Assembly: GCF_001320245.1 (NCBI RefSeq)
Contig: NZ_BCBA01000046.1
Span: 1 to 42,607, forward strand
Length of the DNA: 42,607 nucleotides
Source: Pseudomonas sp. NBRC 111124
Lineage (GTDB): Bacteria > Pseudomonadota > Gammaproteobacteria > Pseudomonadales > Pseudomonadaceae
Direction of reading: 5' to 3'
The notes beneath the pieces were generated by a model that did no database searches, was not told where the DNA came from, and saw only the letters and a program-made list of their open reading frames with translations. A program made the translations under genes and the position numbers. Within the stretch, counting starts at the first letter, position 1; the number at the start of each line of letters is the position of its first letter. Positions 8,533-16,731 of the stretch are shown piece by piece.

Positions 8533-9637
8533 ATTTCCATCCCAGCTTGTCGTTGTCGCTCAGCCAGTCGCCGAGCCGTTCCAGGCATGCCGCCGAACCA
8601 CCGAGGGCGATGCCCAGGGCGCGGCTCCAGTAGAGGTAGCGGTGAATCGGGTACGTCAGGTCGACGCCAATGCCGCCATGCACGTGCTGGGCGACATGGC
8701 CGATGCGGTGGCCGGCCTCGCAGGCCAGGTAGGCGGTGGCCTGGGCCTCGGACGGCGCAGGCAGGCCAGCGTCCAGCCGATAGCACAGCTGCCACAGGGC
8801 GCTGCGCAGGGTCTCCAGGGCGATGTGCGCATCGGCCATGCTCATCTGCACCGCCTGGAAGCTGCCGATGCGCCGGTCGAACTGCTGGCGCTCGCTCACA
8901 TAAGCCACGGTGCGCTGGATGTGCTCGGCACTGACCCCCAGTTGCAGCGCCGCCAGGGCGGCGATGGCGCGGGGTTCGAGCCAGGCCAGCGCAGCAGCGG
9001 GCAGCACGCGGTCGGCGCTGACCCGCAGGCCCTCGATGTGCAGGTTGGTGATCGCCTCACCGTGGGTCAGCACCCCCGGCACACGGCGGATGGCCGGGGT
9101 GTCGAGGTCGAGCAGCAGCAGCCGTGCCTGATCGTTGGCGAGTACTGGCAGCAGCGCCGCGTGGGCCTGCCCACCGAGTGGCAGTGCCGCCACCTGCCCG
9201 TTTACCTGCCAGCCCTCGGCGCAGGCCGTGGCCTGCAAGGCGATACCGTTTGCGCCGTGCAGGCCGTCCAGCGACAGGCTCAGCAAGCGCTCGCCAGTAG
9301 CCGCCTGGGCCGCCAGCTGCGCCAGGTCACCCAGGCCGAAGGCGGCCAGGGTCGCGGCCGCCAGCTGGTGCCGCCACAAGGGTACCTGGCCGAGGCTGCG
9401 CCCCTGCGCCTGCAGCACCAGCATCAGTTCGGTCATGCCCAGGCCGCTGCCGCCCTGCTGCTCGGGGATGGCCAAGGCGTGCAGGCCGGTTTCCTGGCAC
9501 AGCGCCCAGAGTGGCGCCATCAGCGGCTCGCCGCTGGCATCCCAGTGGCGCAGGTAATCGTCGTGGCAGTGGTCGCTGAACAGGCTCTCGGCCATCTGCT
9601 CGATGGCCCGCTGGTCTTCGCTCAGTTGAAAGTCCAT
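8504..9637 (-). CDS. Acyl-CoA dehydrogenase, small-type subunit (pair 2)
   Basis: This 377-aa acyl-CoA dehydrogenase starts MDFQLSEDQRAIEQMAESLF and, like the 3312-4466 product, stops without the GGTSEIQ segment, ending after HVHGGIGVDLTYPIHRYLY. The residue aligned with MCAD's catalytic glutamate reads as threonine, so it probably depends on its large partner for catalysis (candidate: the 5737-6906 product). The middle domain is weakly conserved. It lies between the ChsH2-like gene (9 bp away) and the ChsH1-like gene (29-bp overlap). In bile-acid and cholesterol pathways such subunits serve in heteromers acting on the shortened C22 side chain. Confidence 0.83.
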   Translation of the reverse strand: MDFQLSEDQRAIEQMAESLFSDHCHDDYLRHWDASGEPLMAPLWALCQETGLHALAIPEQQGGSGLGMTELMLVLQAQGRSLGQVPLWRHQLAAATLAAFGLGDLAQLAAQAATGERLLSLSLDGLHGANGIALQATACAEGWQVNGQVAALPLGGQAHAALLPVLANDQARLLLLDLDTPAIRRVPGVLTHGEAITNLHIEGLRVSADRVLPAAALAWLEPRAIAALAALQLGVSAEHIQRTVAYVSERQQFDRRIGSFQAVQMSMADAHIALETLRSALWQLCYRLDAGLPAPSEAQATAYLACEAGHRIGHVAQHVHGGIGVDLTYPIHRYLYWSRALGIALGGSAACLERLGDWLSDNDKLGWKYDLEEHQAL

Positions 9638-9646
9638 GGGCGCCCC

Positions 9647-10615
9647 TTACTCGGCCACAGGCCGGAACAACGGCAGGGTCTGCTGCGCGTCGAAGGTGTG
9701 GAATTCGACCTGCAGGCGCTGGCCGATCTGCAGTTGCTCACGCTGCACGCCGATCAACCCGGCGACCAGGCGCACGCCCTCCTCCAGCTCGATCAGGCCG
9801 ATCGGGTTGGGGTGGTCGAACGGCGGCACTTCGGGGTAGTGCATGACCACGAATGAATACAGGCTGCCGCGCCCGCTGGCCTGGAGGCTGTCCCACTCGA
9901 AGCTGTGGCAGGCCATGCACACCGGTGCCGGGGGGTGGCGCAAGGTGGCGCAGGCGCTGCAGCGCTGGATCAGCAGCCGCCCTTCGGCGCAGCCTTCCCA
10001 GAAGAACCGGGTGTCGTCGCTTACCCCCGGCAGCGGGCGCTTGGCCTTGGCCGGCGCGGCCTCGGGCTTGGCCGCAGGTTGCGGGTTGGCCGGGCGGAAC
10101 TTGAACACGCGGAACAGCAGTTCGCCCACCGGCTCGTCGCCTTCGGGCTTTTCGACGAAGTGGCTCATCACCAGGGTGACGAAGAAGCCGGTGCCCAGGG
10201 CGGTGGTCTTCTCGTCGCCCACCGCGTCCAGGCGGGTGGTGTAGTACAGCCGCTCACCCAAATGCAGCGGGCGGGTGAAGCTCAGCTCTGAGTTCACCGC
10301 CACCACCGAGGTGTAGCCGTATTCCTCGATCAGCTTGAGCACTTCGTACGGGTTCTGCTCGGTGGACCCTGGCGGGTAGTTGTTGGCGTGCAGCCCTTCC
10401 ATGGTCCACACCTGGAGCATGGCCGGCGGGGCGATGATCGCCTGGTACGGGCTACTCTGGGCAAAGTCGGGGTCGCTGTAGAGCGGGTTGTCGATGCCCA
10501 TGATCTCGCACCACTGGCGGATCATCGGCGCATTCACCGCATCCCAGGCATACACCCGGCCATATTCGCGGCCCACGAGGGCGCGCACGCTCGATAGCAA
10601 TTGTGGGTCAGCCAA
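9647..10615 (-). CDS. MaoC-like / DUF35 OB-fold fusion protein (ChsH2-like)
   Basis: This 322-aa fusion has an N-terminal MaoC-like hot-dog domain (about 10-170), a proline/alanine/lysine linker (about 174-195) and a C-terminal DUF35 domain. The DUF35 part has a zinc-ribbon with C219, C222, C233 and C236 followed by the OB fold. The N-terminal half shows DNPLYSD where active hydratases have a Dx4H motif, as expected of the structural partner of a ChsH1-type subunit. In the mycobacterial and Thermomonospora systems the DUF35 half is needed by the Ltp2 aldolase. The start codon is TTG: AGGAGA lies 6 bp before it and no better ATG is present. It sits 57 bp after the SDR gene. Confidence 0.85.
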   Translation of the reverse strand: MADPQLLSSVRALVGREYGRVYAWDAVNAPMIRQWCEIMGIDNPLYSDPDFAQSSPYQAIIAPPAMLQVWTMEGLHANNYPPGSTEQNPYEVLKLIEEYGYTSVVAVNSELSFTRPLHLGERLYYTTRLDAVGDEKTTALGTGFFVTLVMSHFVEKPEGDEPVGELLFRVFKFRPANPQPAAKPEAAPAKAKRPLPGVSDDTRFFWEGCAEGRLLIQRCSACATLRHPPAPVCMACHSFEWDSLQASGRGSLYSFVVMHYPEVPPFDHPNPIGLIELEEGVRLVAGLIGVQREQLQIGQRLQVEFHTFDAQQTLPLFRPVAE

Positions 10616-10672
10616 AGTCGTCTCCTGCTACGTGAGGGCGGCGCGCCGATACGGCCACCGCCAGGTGGTCGA

Positions 10673-11446
10673 TCAAGTCGGTAGGGCCTGGGCCGCACTG
10701 AGAAACGCCGGGCGTTCGCCACCGCCGTGCAGCAGCAGGTTGCAACCGCTGGCATAGCTGGCCAGGGGTGAGGCGATGTACAGGCAGGCGTTGGCGATGT
10801 CGCTGGCAGCGGCCATGCGCCCGGCCGGGATGCCGGCGCTGACGGCGGCGATGCCGTGTTCGCTGCCGTAATGCAGGTGAGCCTGGTCGGTCAGCACCAG
10901 GCCGGGGCTGACCGCGACCACGCGCACTTTCGGCGCCCATTCCACGGCCAGCGATTGCACCAGCGCCAGCACCCCGGCCTTGGCCGCACCATAGGCAGCG
11001 GTGCCGGGCGAGGCACGCAGGGCGCTGATGCTGCCGATGAAGACGATGCAACCACCCTGCGCCTGCGCCTGCATCAGGCGGTTGGCGTGCTGGGCGGCAT
11101 TGAGCGGGGCGATCAGGTTCAGCCGCAGCACGCCCTCATGAAAGCGTGGCGAGGCAGTGGCAGCCACTGCCGACGGGCTGCCACCGGCGTTGTTGACCAG
11201 CACGTCGAGGCGGCCAAAGTCGCGCTCAACGGTGTCGAACAACGCCTGCAGCGACTCGCCGTCGCGCACGTCGGCGGCGATGAACACCGCGCTGCGCCCC
11301 TCGGCGCTGGGCAGCTGTTCGGGCTGGCTGCGGGCACAGACGATCACCTGCGCCCCGGCTGCCAGAAACCCTTCGGCGATACCCGCGCCGATCCCTTTGC
11401 TGCCGCCGGTGACAAGCACCACCTTGCCGCTGTAATCAAAGCCCAT
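10673..11446 (-). CDS. SDR-family NAD(P)-dependent oxidoreductase, first gene of aldolase operon
   Basis: This classical short-chain dehydrogenase of 257 aa has the cofactor motif TGGSKGIG (13-20), VNNAGG (84-89), a catalytic serine in FIGSIS (S139 or S141), and Y152-x3-K156 in YGAAK. The frame continues nine codons upstream, but MGFDYSGK at 11446 follows GAGGAA at 7 bp. As the promoter-proximal gene of a nine-gene operon it probably oxidises or reduces a ring or side-chain hydroxyl of the substrate. A 3-hydroxyacyl-CoA dehydrogenase role is also possible. The promoter region, shared with the divergent hydratase gene, carries dyad copy 2. Confidence 0.88.
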   Translation of the reverse strand: MGFDYSGKVVLVTGGSKGIGAGIAEGFLAAGAQVIVCARSQPEQLPSAEGRSAVFIAADVRDGESLQALFDTVERDFGRLDVLVNNAGGSPSAVAATASPRFHEGVLRLNLIAPLNAAQHANRLMQAQAQGGCIVFIGSISALRASPGTAAYGAAKAGVLALVQSLAVEWAPKVRVVAVSPGLVLTDQAHLHYGSEHGIAAVSAGIPAGRMAAASDIANACLYIASPLASYASGCNLLLHGGGERPAFLSAAQALPT

Positions 11447-11504
11447 TGCCTGTTCCTCGTTCTGCCATGGCAACCGACTCTAGAGGCTCGATGACGGGTG
11501 TACT

Positions 11505-11520
11505 TCGTCTGAACGGACGA
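11505..11520 (+). promoter_or_regulatory. Shared 16-bp dyad, copy 2 (SDR / hydratase divergent promoters)
   Basis: The sequence TCGTCTGAACGGACGA has perfect 5-bp arms TCGTC and GACGA. It lies midway in the 136-bp gap between two divergent starts. CTAGAG on the minus strand (11478-11483) is centred 32 bp from the dyad centre, and TGACACT on the plus strand lies at a similar distance on the other side. Both -10 assignments are tentative. Confidence 0.65.
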
Positions 11521-11582
11521 TGAATGGGCCAGGGTGCGAGGTGACACTGGCGGCCATCGCGCCCCTGCACACGAGGAACCCC

Positions 11583-12368
11583 ATGCCTGATTCAGCCGCT
11601 CCACCGGTCCTGCTCGAACACCCGCTACCGGGCGTAGCGTTGCTGCGCCTGAACCGCCCGCACGCCACCAATGCCCTGAGCCTGGAGCTGCAAGCGCTGC
11701 TGTCACGCCACTTCACTGAACTGGGTGCAGACCCGCAGGTGCGCTGCATCCTGCTGACCGGCGGCGACAAGGTGTTTGCCGCTGGCGGTGACATCGGCAG
11801 CATGGCCGGGGTGGGTCCGATCGATATCTACCAGCGCCATACCGAGCGGGTCTGGGCGCCGATCCAGCACTGCCCGAAGCCGGTGATCGCCGCGGTCTGC
11901 GGTTATGCCTATGGCGGTGGTTGCGAACTGGCGATGCTCGCCGACCTGATCGTCGCCGGGCGCAGCGCGCGCTTCTGCCAGCCGGAGATCCGCATCGGCA
12001 TCATGCCTGGCATCGGCGGCACCCAGCGGCTGGTGCGGGCGGTGGGCAAGGTCAAGGCCATGCGCATGGCGCTGACCGGGCAGCCGATCAGCGCCGAAGA
12101 GGCCTGGGTGGCGGGGTTGGTCAGTGACCTGGTTGACGATGACCAGGTGCAGGGCCATGCGCTGGAGCTGGCGTGGGTGATCGCAGGGATGCCGGCGCTG
12201 GCGGCCGAGCAGATCAAGGAGGTGATCCTGGCGGGAATGGATGCGCCGCTGGGGGCGGCCTTGGCGCTGGAGCGTAAGGCGAATGCGTTGTTGTTTGCTT
12301 CACGGGACCAGAAGGAAGGGATGCAGGCGTTTATCGAAAAGCGCCCGGCGCGGTTTGAGGGGTGCTGA
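11583..12368 (+). CDS. Enoyl-CoA hydratase (crotonase family)
   Basis: This 261-aa crotonase has the oxyanion-hole segment FAAGGDIGS (about 65-73) and both catalytic glutamates: E115 in GGGCELA and E135 in PEIRIGIMPGIGGTQ, with the 20-residue spacing of classic hydratases. It should hydrate a trans-2-enoyl-CoA. The start at 11583 is favoured over the upstream in-frame ATG at 11520 because GAGGAA lies just before it, and the upstream stretch overlaps dyad copy 2. It is transcribed alone, divergently from the aldolase operon but from the same operator region. It could serve the first side-chain round while the MaoC pair serves the second. Confidence 0.9.
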   Translation: MPDSAAPPVLLEHPLPGVALLRLNRPHATNALSLELQALLSRHFTELGADPQVRCILLTGGDKVFAAGGDIGSMAGVGPIDIYQRHTERVWAPIQHCPKPVIAAVCGYAYGGGCELAMLADLIVAGRSARFCQPEIRIGIMPGIGGTQRLVRAVGKVKAMRMALTGQPISAEEAWVAGLVSDLVDDDQVQGHALELAWVIAGMPALAAEQIKEVILAGMDAPLGAALALERKANALLFASRDQKEGMQAFIEKRPARFEGC

Positions 12369-12383
12369 CTTACCTATTTTGCT

Positions 12384-12439
12384 GGGGCTGCTTCGCAGCC
12401 CTTCGCGGGCTTGCCCGCGAAGGGCCGCGCAGCGGCCCC
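12384..12439. repeat. REP-like double hairpin between convergent genes
   Basis: A nested inverted repeat: outer arms GGGGC/GCCCC, inner arms GCCCTTCGCGGGC and GCCCGCGAAGGGC around TTG, with a small side stem GGGCTGCTTCGCAGCCC. It fills the 82-bp gap between the convergent hydratase and SDR genes and resembles Pseudomonas REP elements. It probably acts as a bidirectional terminator, although no long T-run follows. Confidence 0.7.
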
Positions 12440-12450
12440 AAATGGTCATT

Positions 12451-13218
12451 TCAGATCGACATCACCAACTGCCCACTATCAATCCGTAATTCCACCCCAT
12501 TCACCGCCCGCGCCTCGTCACTGGCCAGGTACAACACACTGGCCGCCACATCCTCAGGCAAACACATGCGGTTCATCGGGTCACTGTCGATGGTCAACCG
12601 CGCCGGGTCGACCCCTTCAGGGAAACCGCCCCGGGTCATGTCGGTCAGCACGCCATCCGGGTGCAACGAATTGCAGCGAATGCGATAACGCCGCCGCCGG
12701 CAGAACGCCGCCACCGAGCGGGTCAAAGCCGCCACCGCACCTTTCGAGGCACTGTAGGCCAGGTAATCGTCACGGCCGGCCAGGGCCGCCACCGACGACA
12801 GGTTGATGATCGATCCACCCTGCTGCTTCATCAGCGCAATGCCCGCCCGGCACCCCAGGAACACACTGGCGGCATTCACCTGCATCAGCCGCTCCCAGTC
12901 GTGCAGCTCGGTGTCCTCGATATTGCCAGGCTGCAGCATGCCGGCATTGTTGAGCAGGATATCCAGCCGGCCATGGCGCTCGGCGACAGCCGCCATTACC
13001 CGCTGCCACTGCGGCTCATCGCTCGCATCATGGAGGATGAAGCTGGCCGAGCGGCCCAGTGCTTCGGCCAGGGCCAGCCCGGCCTGTTCATCGATATCGC
13101 TGATCAGCACCTGGGCGCCCTGCTCCACCAGCAGCCGCGCACTGGCAGCGCCGATACCCTTGGCGCCGCCGGTGATCAGCGCCACCTTGCCTGCTACCCG
13201 CCCCTTACCATGATTCAT
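12451..13218 (-). CDS. SDR-family oxidoreductase (hydroxysteroid dehydrogenase-like)
   Basis: This 255-aa classical SDR has TGGAKGIG (16-23), LNNAG (89-93), S141/S142 in NLSSVAAL and Y155-x3-K159 in YSASK. MNHGKG at 13218 is the start: GAGGTGG lies 7 bp before it and the ATG overlaps the stop of the preceding flavoprotein gene (ATGA). Being translationally coupled to two 3-ketosteroid-dehydrogenase-like flavoproteins suggests it makes or reduces the ketone they need, as 3-alpha or 3-beta/17-beta hydroxysteroid dehydrogenases do. The cofactor (NAD, from the acidic residue in LISDIDEQ) is inferred from family rules. Confidence 0.88.
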   Translation of the reverse strand: MNHGKGRVAGKVALITGGAKGIGAASARLLVEQGAQVLISDIDEQAGLALAEALGRSASFILHDASDEPQWQRVMAAVAERHGRLDILLNNAGMLQPGNIEDTELHDWERLMQVNAASVFLGCRAGIALMKQQGGSIINLSSVAALAGRDDYLAYSASKGAVAALTRSVAAFCRRRRYRIRCNSLHPDGVLTDMTRGGFPEGVDPARLTIDSDPMNRMCLPEDVAASVLYLASDEARAVNGVELRIDSGQLVMSI

Positions 13219-14891
13219 GACGCCACCTCGCAGTCCGTGTTCAAGCGAGCCCCGGCGACCACGGCGGCTCCGGCACGACGCCCGGAGAACACGCAGTCGG
13301 CCAGGGACAGGCCACTGATATAGAGATGAGAAGGAATGCCCAGCGCCGTGCGCCCGGCCGCGAACAACCCGGCGATCGCTTGGCCGTCGCCGTTCAGTAC
13401 TGCACCACTGACCTCGTCCACCCGCAGGCCCCCGAGGGTCAACGCCCCCAGCGGGAAGATCGGATTGCCCACCGAGATATCGCAGGCATAGAACGGCGCC
13501 TGCTCCAGCACCGCGCGCCCACCCGCCGACTTGCCGAACGGGTCCGGCGCCTGGCCTCGGGCTGCGGCATTGTTGGCCAGCAACGCCTGGCGCAGGTTTT
13601 CTGCGGGCATGCCAGTGGCCTGCGCCAACTGCTGCAGGCCCTTGCCCTTGCGCGCGCCCAACAGCATCAGCACCAACGCTGGCAACGCCTGGAACCACCA
13701 GTAACCGCCAAACAGCGCCTCGCGCAGGGCTTGCTTGCGCAACGGCGCATCGAGCACCAGCCAGGCCTGCCCGCCCTGCTCTTCCATCAACGGCTGGCCG
13801 AGGGTGGCGCCGTACACCTCTTCGTTGCAGAAGCGCTCGCCGGCGCGGTTGACCACAATGCCCTTGTGCCAGCTGTACGGCGGGTTGATGAAGCGCCACG
13901 CCGATACCCGTTGCAGGCGATCGCTTGCGGCGCCGACGCTAAGGCCCAGGCGCAGGCCGCTGCCGTCGCAGCCGGTGGCACCGACCTTGAAGTTGCGGCG
14001 AAAAGCCGGTGCGTGTGTCTTGATCAGCTCGCGGTTGAAGATGAAGCCGCCGGTGCTCAGGACTACCCCGTTCATTGCCCGCACTAGCCAGGGCCGGGCG
14101 TGCTTGTGTTCAAGCGCGCTCAACCGGCGGCGCAGGCGGTCGCAGTAGCCTGGCATGAAGTTCTGCAGGCGTTCGGCACGGGCCGCCAGCCGTGCATGCT
14201 CACGTGCCGGCTTGCTGCCTGGCGCCAGGCGCCACAGCTCGGCACCGATCACCCGGCCCTGCCCGTCGAGCACCAGGCGCCGGGCTGCCGACTGCGGCAA
14301 CGGCCGCACGCCGGCGCGCAGGCAGGCCGCCTGCAAGCGGCTGTACAGCACCGCGCCGCACTGGCCCTTGCCGACCGTGCGGTGCCCACGGGGCGCCGCC
14401 GGCTGCTGGCCCGCATAGGCCGGCACCAGCTCATTGCCCGAGTAGTAGAGAAAGGCGCCGTCGGGCGGGTACGACGTTTTGCCGCCAGGTGGCATCTGGT
14501 GGGCGAACGGCGCGCCGTGGCTTTCCAGCCATTGCAGGTTGGCGACGCTATCGCGGCAAAAGCGCCACAATGTGTCGTCGCTGACCACACCCTGGGTTTC
14601 ATGCCGCAGGTAGTCAAACATCGCCTCGGGGCTGTCGTCGAACCCCGCCGCCTGTTGCTGGCGCGTACCACCGCCGGCATACACCACGCCCCCGCTGCGG
14701 GCACTGGCACCGCCGCCGGTGAAGCGGTCGGCGACCAGCACATCGGCGCCCTCGGCGCGCGCCTGCAGCGCCGCGCAGGCCCCGGCAGCCCCCCAACCGA
14801 TGACCAGCACATCGCACTGCGCCTGCCATTGCAGTGCCGCCGCGTCGGCCACCTGCAACGGTTCGAGAATCGCGGTCACGGCGCTGCTCAT
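13215..14891 (-). CDS. FAD-dependent dehydrogenase, 3-ketosteroid delta4-(5alpha)-dehydrogenase-like
   Basis: This 558-aa member of the fumarate reductase/KstD flavoprotein family has the N-terminal FAD motif DVLVIGWGAAGACAALQA (about 28-45) and a second region, GGASARSGGVVYAGGGT. Near the C-terminus it reads YISGLSLADCVFSGRRAG, with Y524 and S526 placed like the active-site Tyr and Ser I recall for the delta4-(5alpha)-3-ketosteroid dehydrogenase. That enzyme introduces the C4-C5 double bond in 5-alpha 3-ketosteroids. The gene start overlaps the stop of the KstD-like gene by 4 bp and its stop overlaps the SDR start. Substrate assignment is by family; related members act on other 3-oxo alicyclic compounds. 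Confidence 0.78.
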   Translation of the reverse strand: MSSAVTAILEPLQVADAAALQWQAQCDVLVIGWGAAGACAALQARAEGADVLVADRFTGGGASARSGGVVYAGGGTRQQQAAGFDDSPEAMFDYLRHETQGVVSDDTLWRFCRDSVANLQWLESHGAPFAHQMPPGGKTSYPPDGAFLYYSGNELVPAYAGQQPAAPRGHRTVGKGQCGAVLYSRLQAACLRAGVRPLPQSAARRLVLDGQGRVIGAELWRLAPGSKPAREHARLAARAERLQNFMPGYCDRLRRRLSALEHKHARPWLVRAMNGVVLSTGGFIFNRELIKTHAPAFRRNFKVGATGCDGSGLRLGLSVGAASDRLQRVSAWRFINPPYSWHKGIVVNRAGERFCNEEVYGATLGQPLMEEQGGQAWLVLDAPLRKQALREALFGGYWWFQALPALVLMLLGARKGKGLQQLAQATGMPAENLRQALLANNAAARGQAPDPFGKSAGGRAVLEQAPFYACDISVGNPIFPLGALTLGGLRVDEVSGAVLNGDGQAIAGLFAAGRTALGIPSHLYISGLSLADCVFSGRRAGAAVVAGARLNTDCEVAS

Positions 14892-16609
14892 GCCACCTCC
14901 CGGCGCGTTGCCGCCAGGTGGTTGGCGGCCACGTAGGCAAAGGTCATGGCCGGGCCCAGGGTGCCCCCGGCACCGGGGTAGCTGGTACCCATCACCGAGG
15001 CCGAGCAGTTGCCGATGGCATACAGGCCGGCGATGGTCGAGCCGTCCTCACGCAGCACCTGGGCCTGGGCATTGGTCAGCAGGCCGCCCTTGGTGCCGAT
15101 GTCACCGGCATCCAGGCGCATGGCGTAGTACGGCCCCTTGCGCAGCGGCGCCAGACAGGGGTTGGGCTTGATGTTGCAGTCGCCGTAGTAACGGTCGAAG
15201 ACGTTGCCGCCACGGCCGAAGTCCAGGTCCACCCCGGTGCGCGCATAGTCGTTGACCTTGGCCACGGTGCTGGCCAGGCCCTGCGCATCGATGCCGATCT
15301 TGTCGGCCAGGGCCTCCAGGCTGTCGGCCTTCCAGTACAAGGTGTCGCGCCACTCCGGGCGCAGGCGGCTGTCGGGCATGACCTGGGCCGGCATCAACGG
15401 GCCCATGGCGTAGTTGAAGCGGAAATGCCCGTCGAAGATCACCCAGGCCGGTACCGAACCACCGCCGGTGCGGGCGTTGTCGCGGTGCATGGCGTCGACG
15501 AACTCCAGGTACGGCGCCGCCTCGTTGACGAAGCGCTGGCCCTGGCCATTGACCACGATGGCGCCGGGGAAGGCACGCTCGGCGAAGATGCCCCGCGGTT
15601 TGTCTTCGCCGGGCACGGCGATGGTCGGCGCCCACCAGGCCCAGTCCATCAGCGCGGTGGCCGCGCCCTGGGCCAGGCCGGCCTGCAGCGCGGCGCCGGT
15701 GTTGTTGCCCGGTGGCGTGGCGCTCCAGGCCATGCGCGTGGGCTTGGGCAGGTACTGTTCACGCAGGGCCTGGTTCTGCTCGAAGCCGCCGGACGCCAGG
15801 ATCACCCCGTGCCGGGCCAGCAGTGCGACCTCGCGGCCCTCGCGGTAGATGCGCACGCCACTGACCCGGCCCTGCTCGACGATCAGTTCACGGAAGTCGC
15901 TGTTCAGCCACAGCGGCACGTTGCGGTCCATCAGCGAGCGGCGCAGCGAACACACCAGCGAGCTGCCCAGGGCGGCGCGGCGGTCGAAGCGGCTTTTGCG
16001 GCGCCACTTGAAATCGAGCTTGTAGCGCAGCATCAGCCGCAGGATCAGCAGGCGCCAGCCGAAACCGCGGGCCATGGCCTTGTGCGCGTCGCGCGCGGTC
16101 CAGGCGATACGGCCCATCAGCAGGGTCGAGGGTGACGGCTTGCGCAGGTTGTCCAGTTCGGCGCCAAGCAGGCTGCTGTCGAACAGTTCCGGGTCGAGGG
16201 TGCGCCCGCCGGCCAAGGCGCCGGGCAGGTGCGGGTAGTAATCCGGGTATTTGGCCGCCACGGCATAACGCACGCGGCTGCAGCGGGTAAGCGCCTCGAT
16301 CATCTTCGGCGCGTTGTCCAGGTAGGCCTGCAGGCGGGCCGGTTCGACCTGATCACCGGCGGCGGCATCGAGGTAGCGGCGCGCCTGCTCGACGCTGTCG
16401 TTACCGCCCTGGCGGGCGAAATAGTGGTTGTTGGGGATCCAGATGCCGCCCCCGGAAATGGCCGAGGTGCCGCCGAACTTGTCGCTCTTTTCCAGAACCA
16501 GCACGCTGAAGCCCTGGTCGGCAAGGAACACCGCCGAGGTCATCGCGCCGGCCCCCGAGCCGACCACTATCACGTCGTACTGGGTTTGAGACTGATCTTG
16601 AGCCGTCAT
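14888..16609 (-). CDS. FAD-dependent 3-ketosteroid-delta1-dehydrogenase-like protein
   Basis: This 573-aa flavoprotein has the FAD motif DVIVVGSGAGAMTSAVFLA (about 13-31), EKSDKFGGTSAISGGGIWIP, a second dinucleotide-fold strand GVILASGGFEQN, and near the C-terminus SYPGAGGTLGPAMTFAY. In it, Y544 and G548 match the Tyr...Gly pair (YPGAG) that binds and activates the C3 carbonyl in KstD. The expected reaction is 1,2-desaturation of a 3-ketosteroid, needed before B-ring opening. The start MTAQDQ at 16609 lacks a clear ribosome-binding site; the frame is open 33 codons upstream but with no supported start. It is the first gene of a three-gene coupled operon preceded by dyad copy 3. Confidence 0.8.
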   Translation of the reverse strand: MTAQDQSQTQYDVIVVGSGAGAMTSAVFLADQGFSVLVLEKSDKFGGTSAISGGGIWIPNNHYFARQGGNDSVEQARRYLDAAAGDQVEPARLQAYLDNAPKMIEALTRCSRVRYAVAAKYPDYYPHLPGALAGGRTLDPELFDSSLLGAELDNLRKPSPSTLLMGRIAWTARDAHKAMARGFGWRLLILRLMLRYKLDFKWRRKSRFDRRAALGSSLVCSLRRSLMDRNVPLWLNSDFRELIVEQGRVSGVRIYREGREVALLARHGVILASGGFEQNQALREQYLPKPTRMAWSATPPGNNTGAALQAGLAQGAATALMDWAWWAPTIAVPGEDKPRGIFAERAFPGAIVVNGQGQRFVNEAAPYLEFVDAMHRDNARTGGGSVPAWVIFDGHFRFNYAMGPLMPAQVMPDSRLRPEWRDTLYWKADSLEALADKIGIDAQGLASTVAKVNDYARTGVDLDFGRGGNVFDRYYGDCNIKPNPCLAPLRKGPYYAMRLDAGDIGTKGGLLTNAQAQVLREDGSTIAGLYAIGNCSASVMGTSYPGAGGTLGPAMTFAYVAANHLAATRREVA

Positions 16610-16642
16610 TGTTGTTGTGCCATTCGCTAAGGTCAGGGAGGA

Positions 16643-16674
16643 GCCGCCAGCACCCTCGCGGTGCGGCTGGCGGC
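16643..16674 (-). other. Hairpin in the gap between amidase stop and KstD-like start
   Basis: On the leftward transcript GCCGCCAG pairs with CTGGCGGC, with CACC/GGTG continuing inward past a small bulge. It lies downstream of dyad copy 3, so it would be in the leader of the KstD-like mRNA. It could instead attenuate read-through from the amidase gene. There is no T-run. Confidence 0.4.
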
Positions 16675-16711
16675 GTGCATCCCATGATCGGCGCTGGCCG
16701 ACGGGCACTCA

Positions 16712-16727
16712 TCGTCAAAGCGGACTA
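16712..16727 (+). promoter_or_regulatory. Shared 16-bp dyad, copy 3 (KstD-like operon promoter)
   Basis: The sequence TCGTCAAAGCGGACTA matches the shared motif in both GTC/GAC half-sites, with weaker inner symmetry. It is 103-118 bp before the KstD-like ATG. A -10-like GATCAT lies on the minus strand at 16684-16689, about 33 bp from the dyad centre. Confidence 0.55.
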
Positions 16728-16731
16728 GGCA

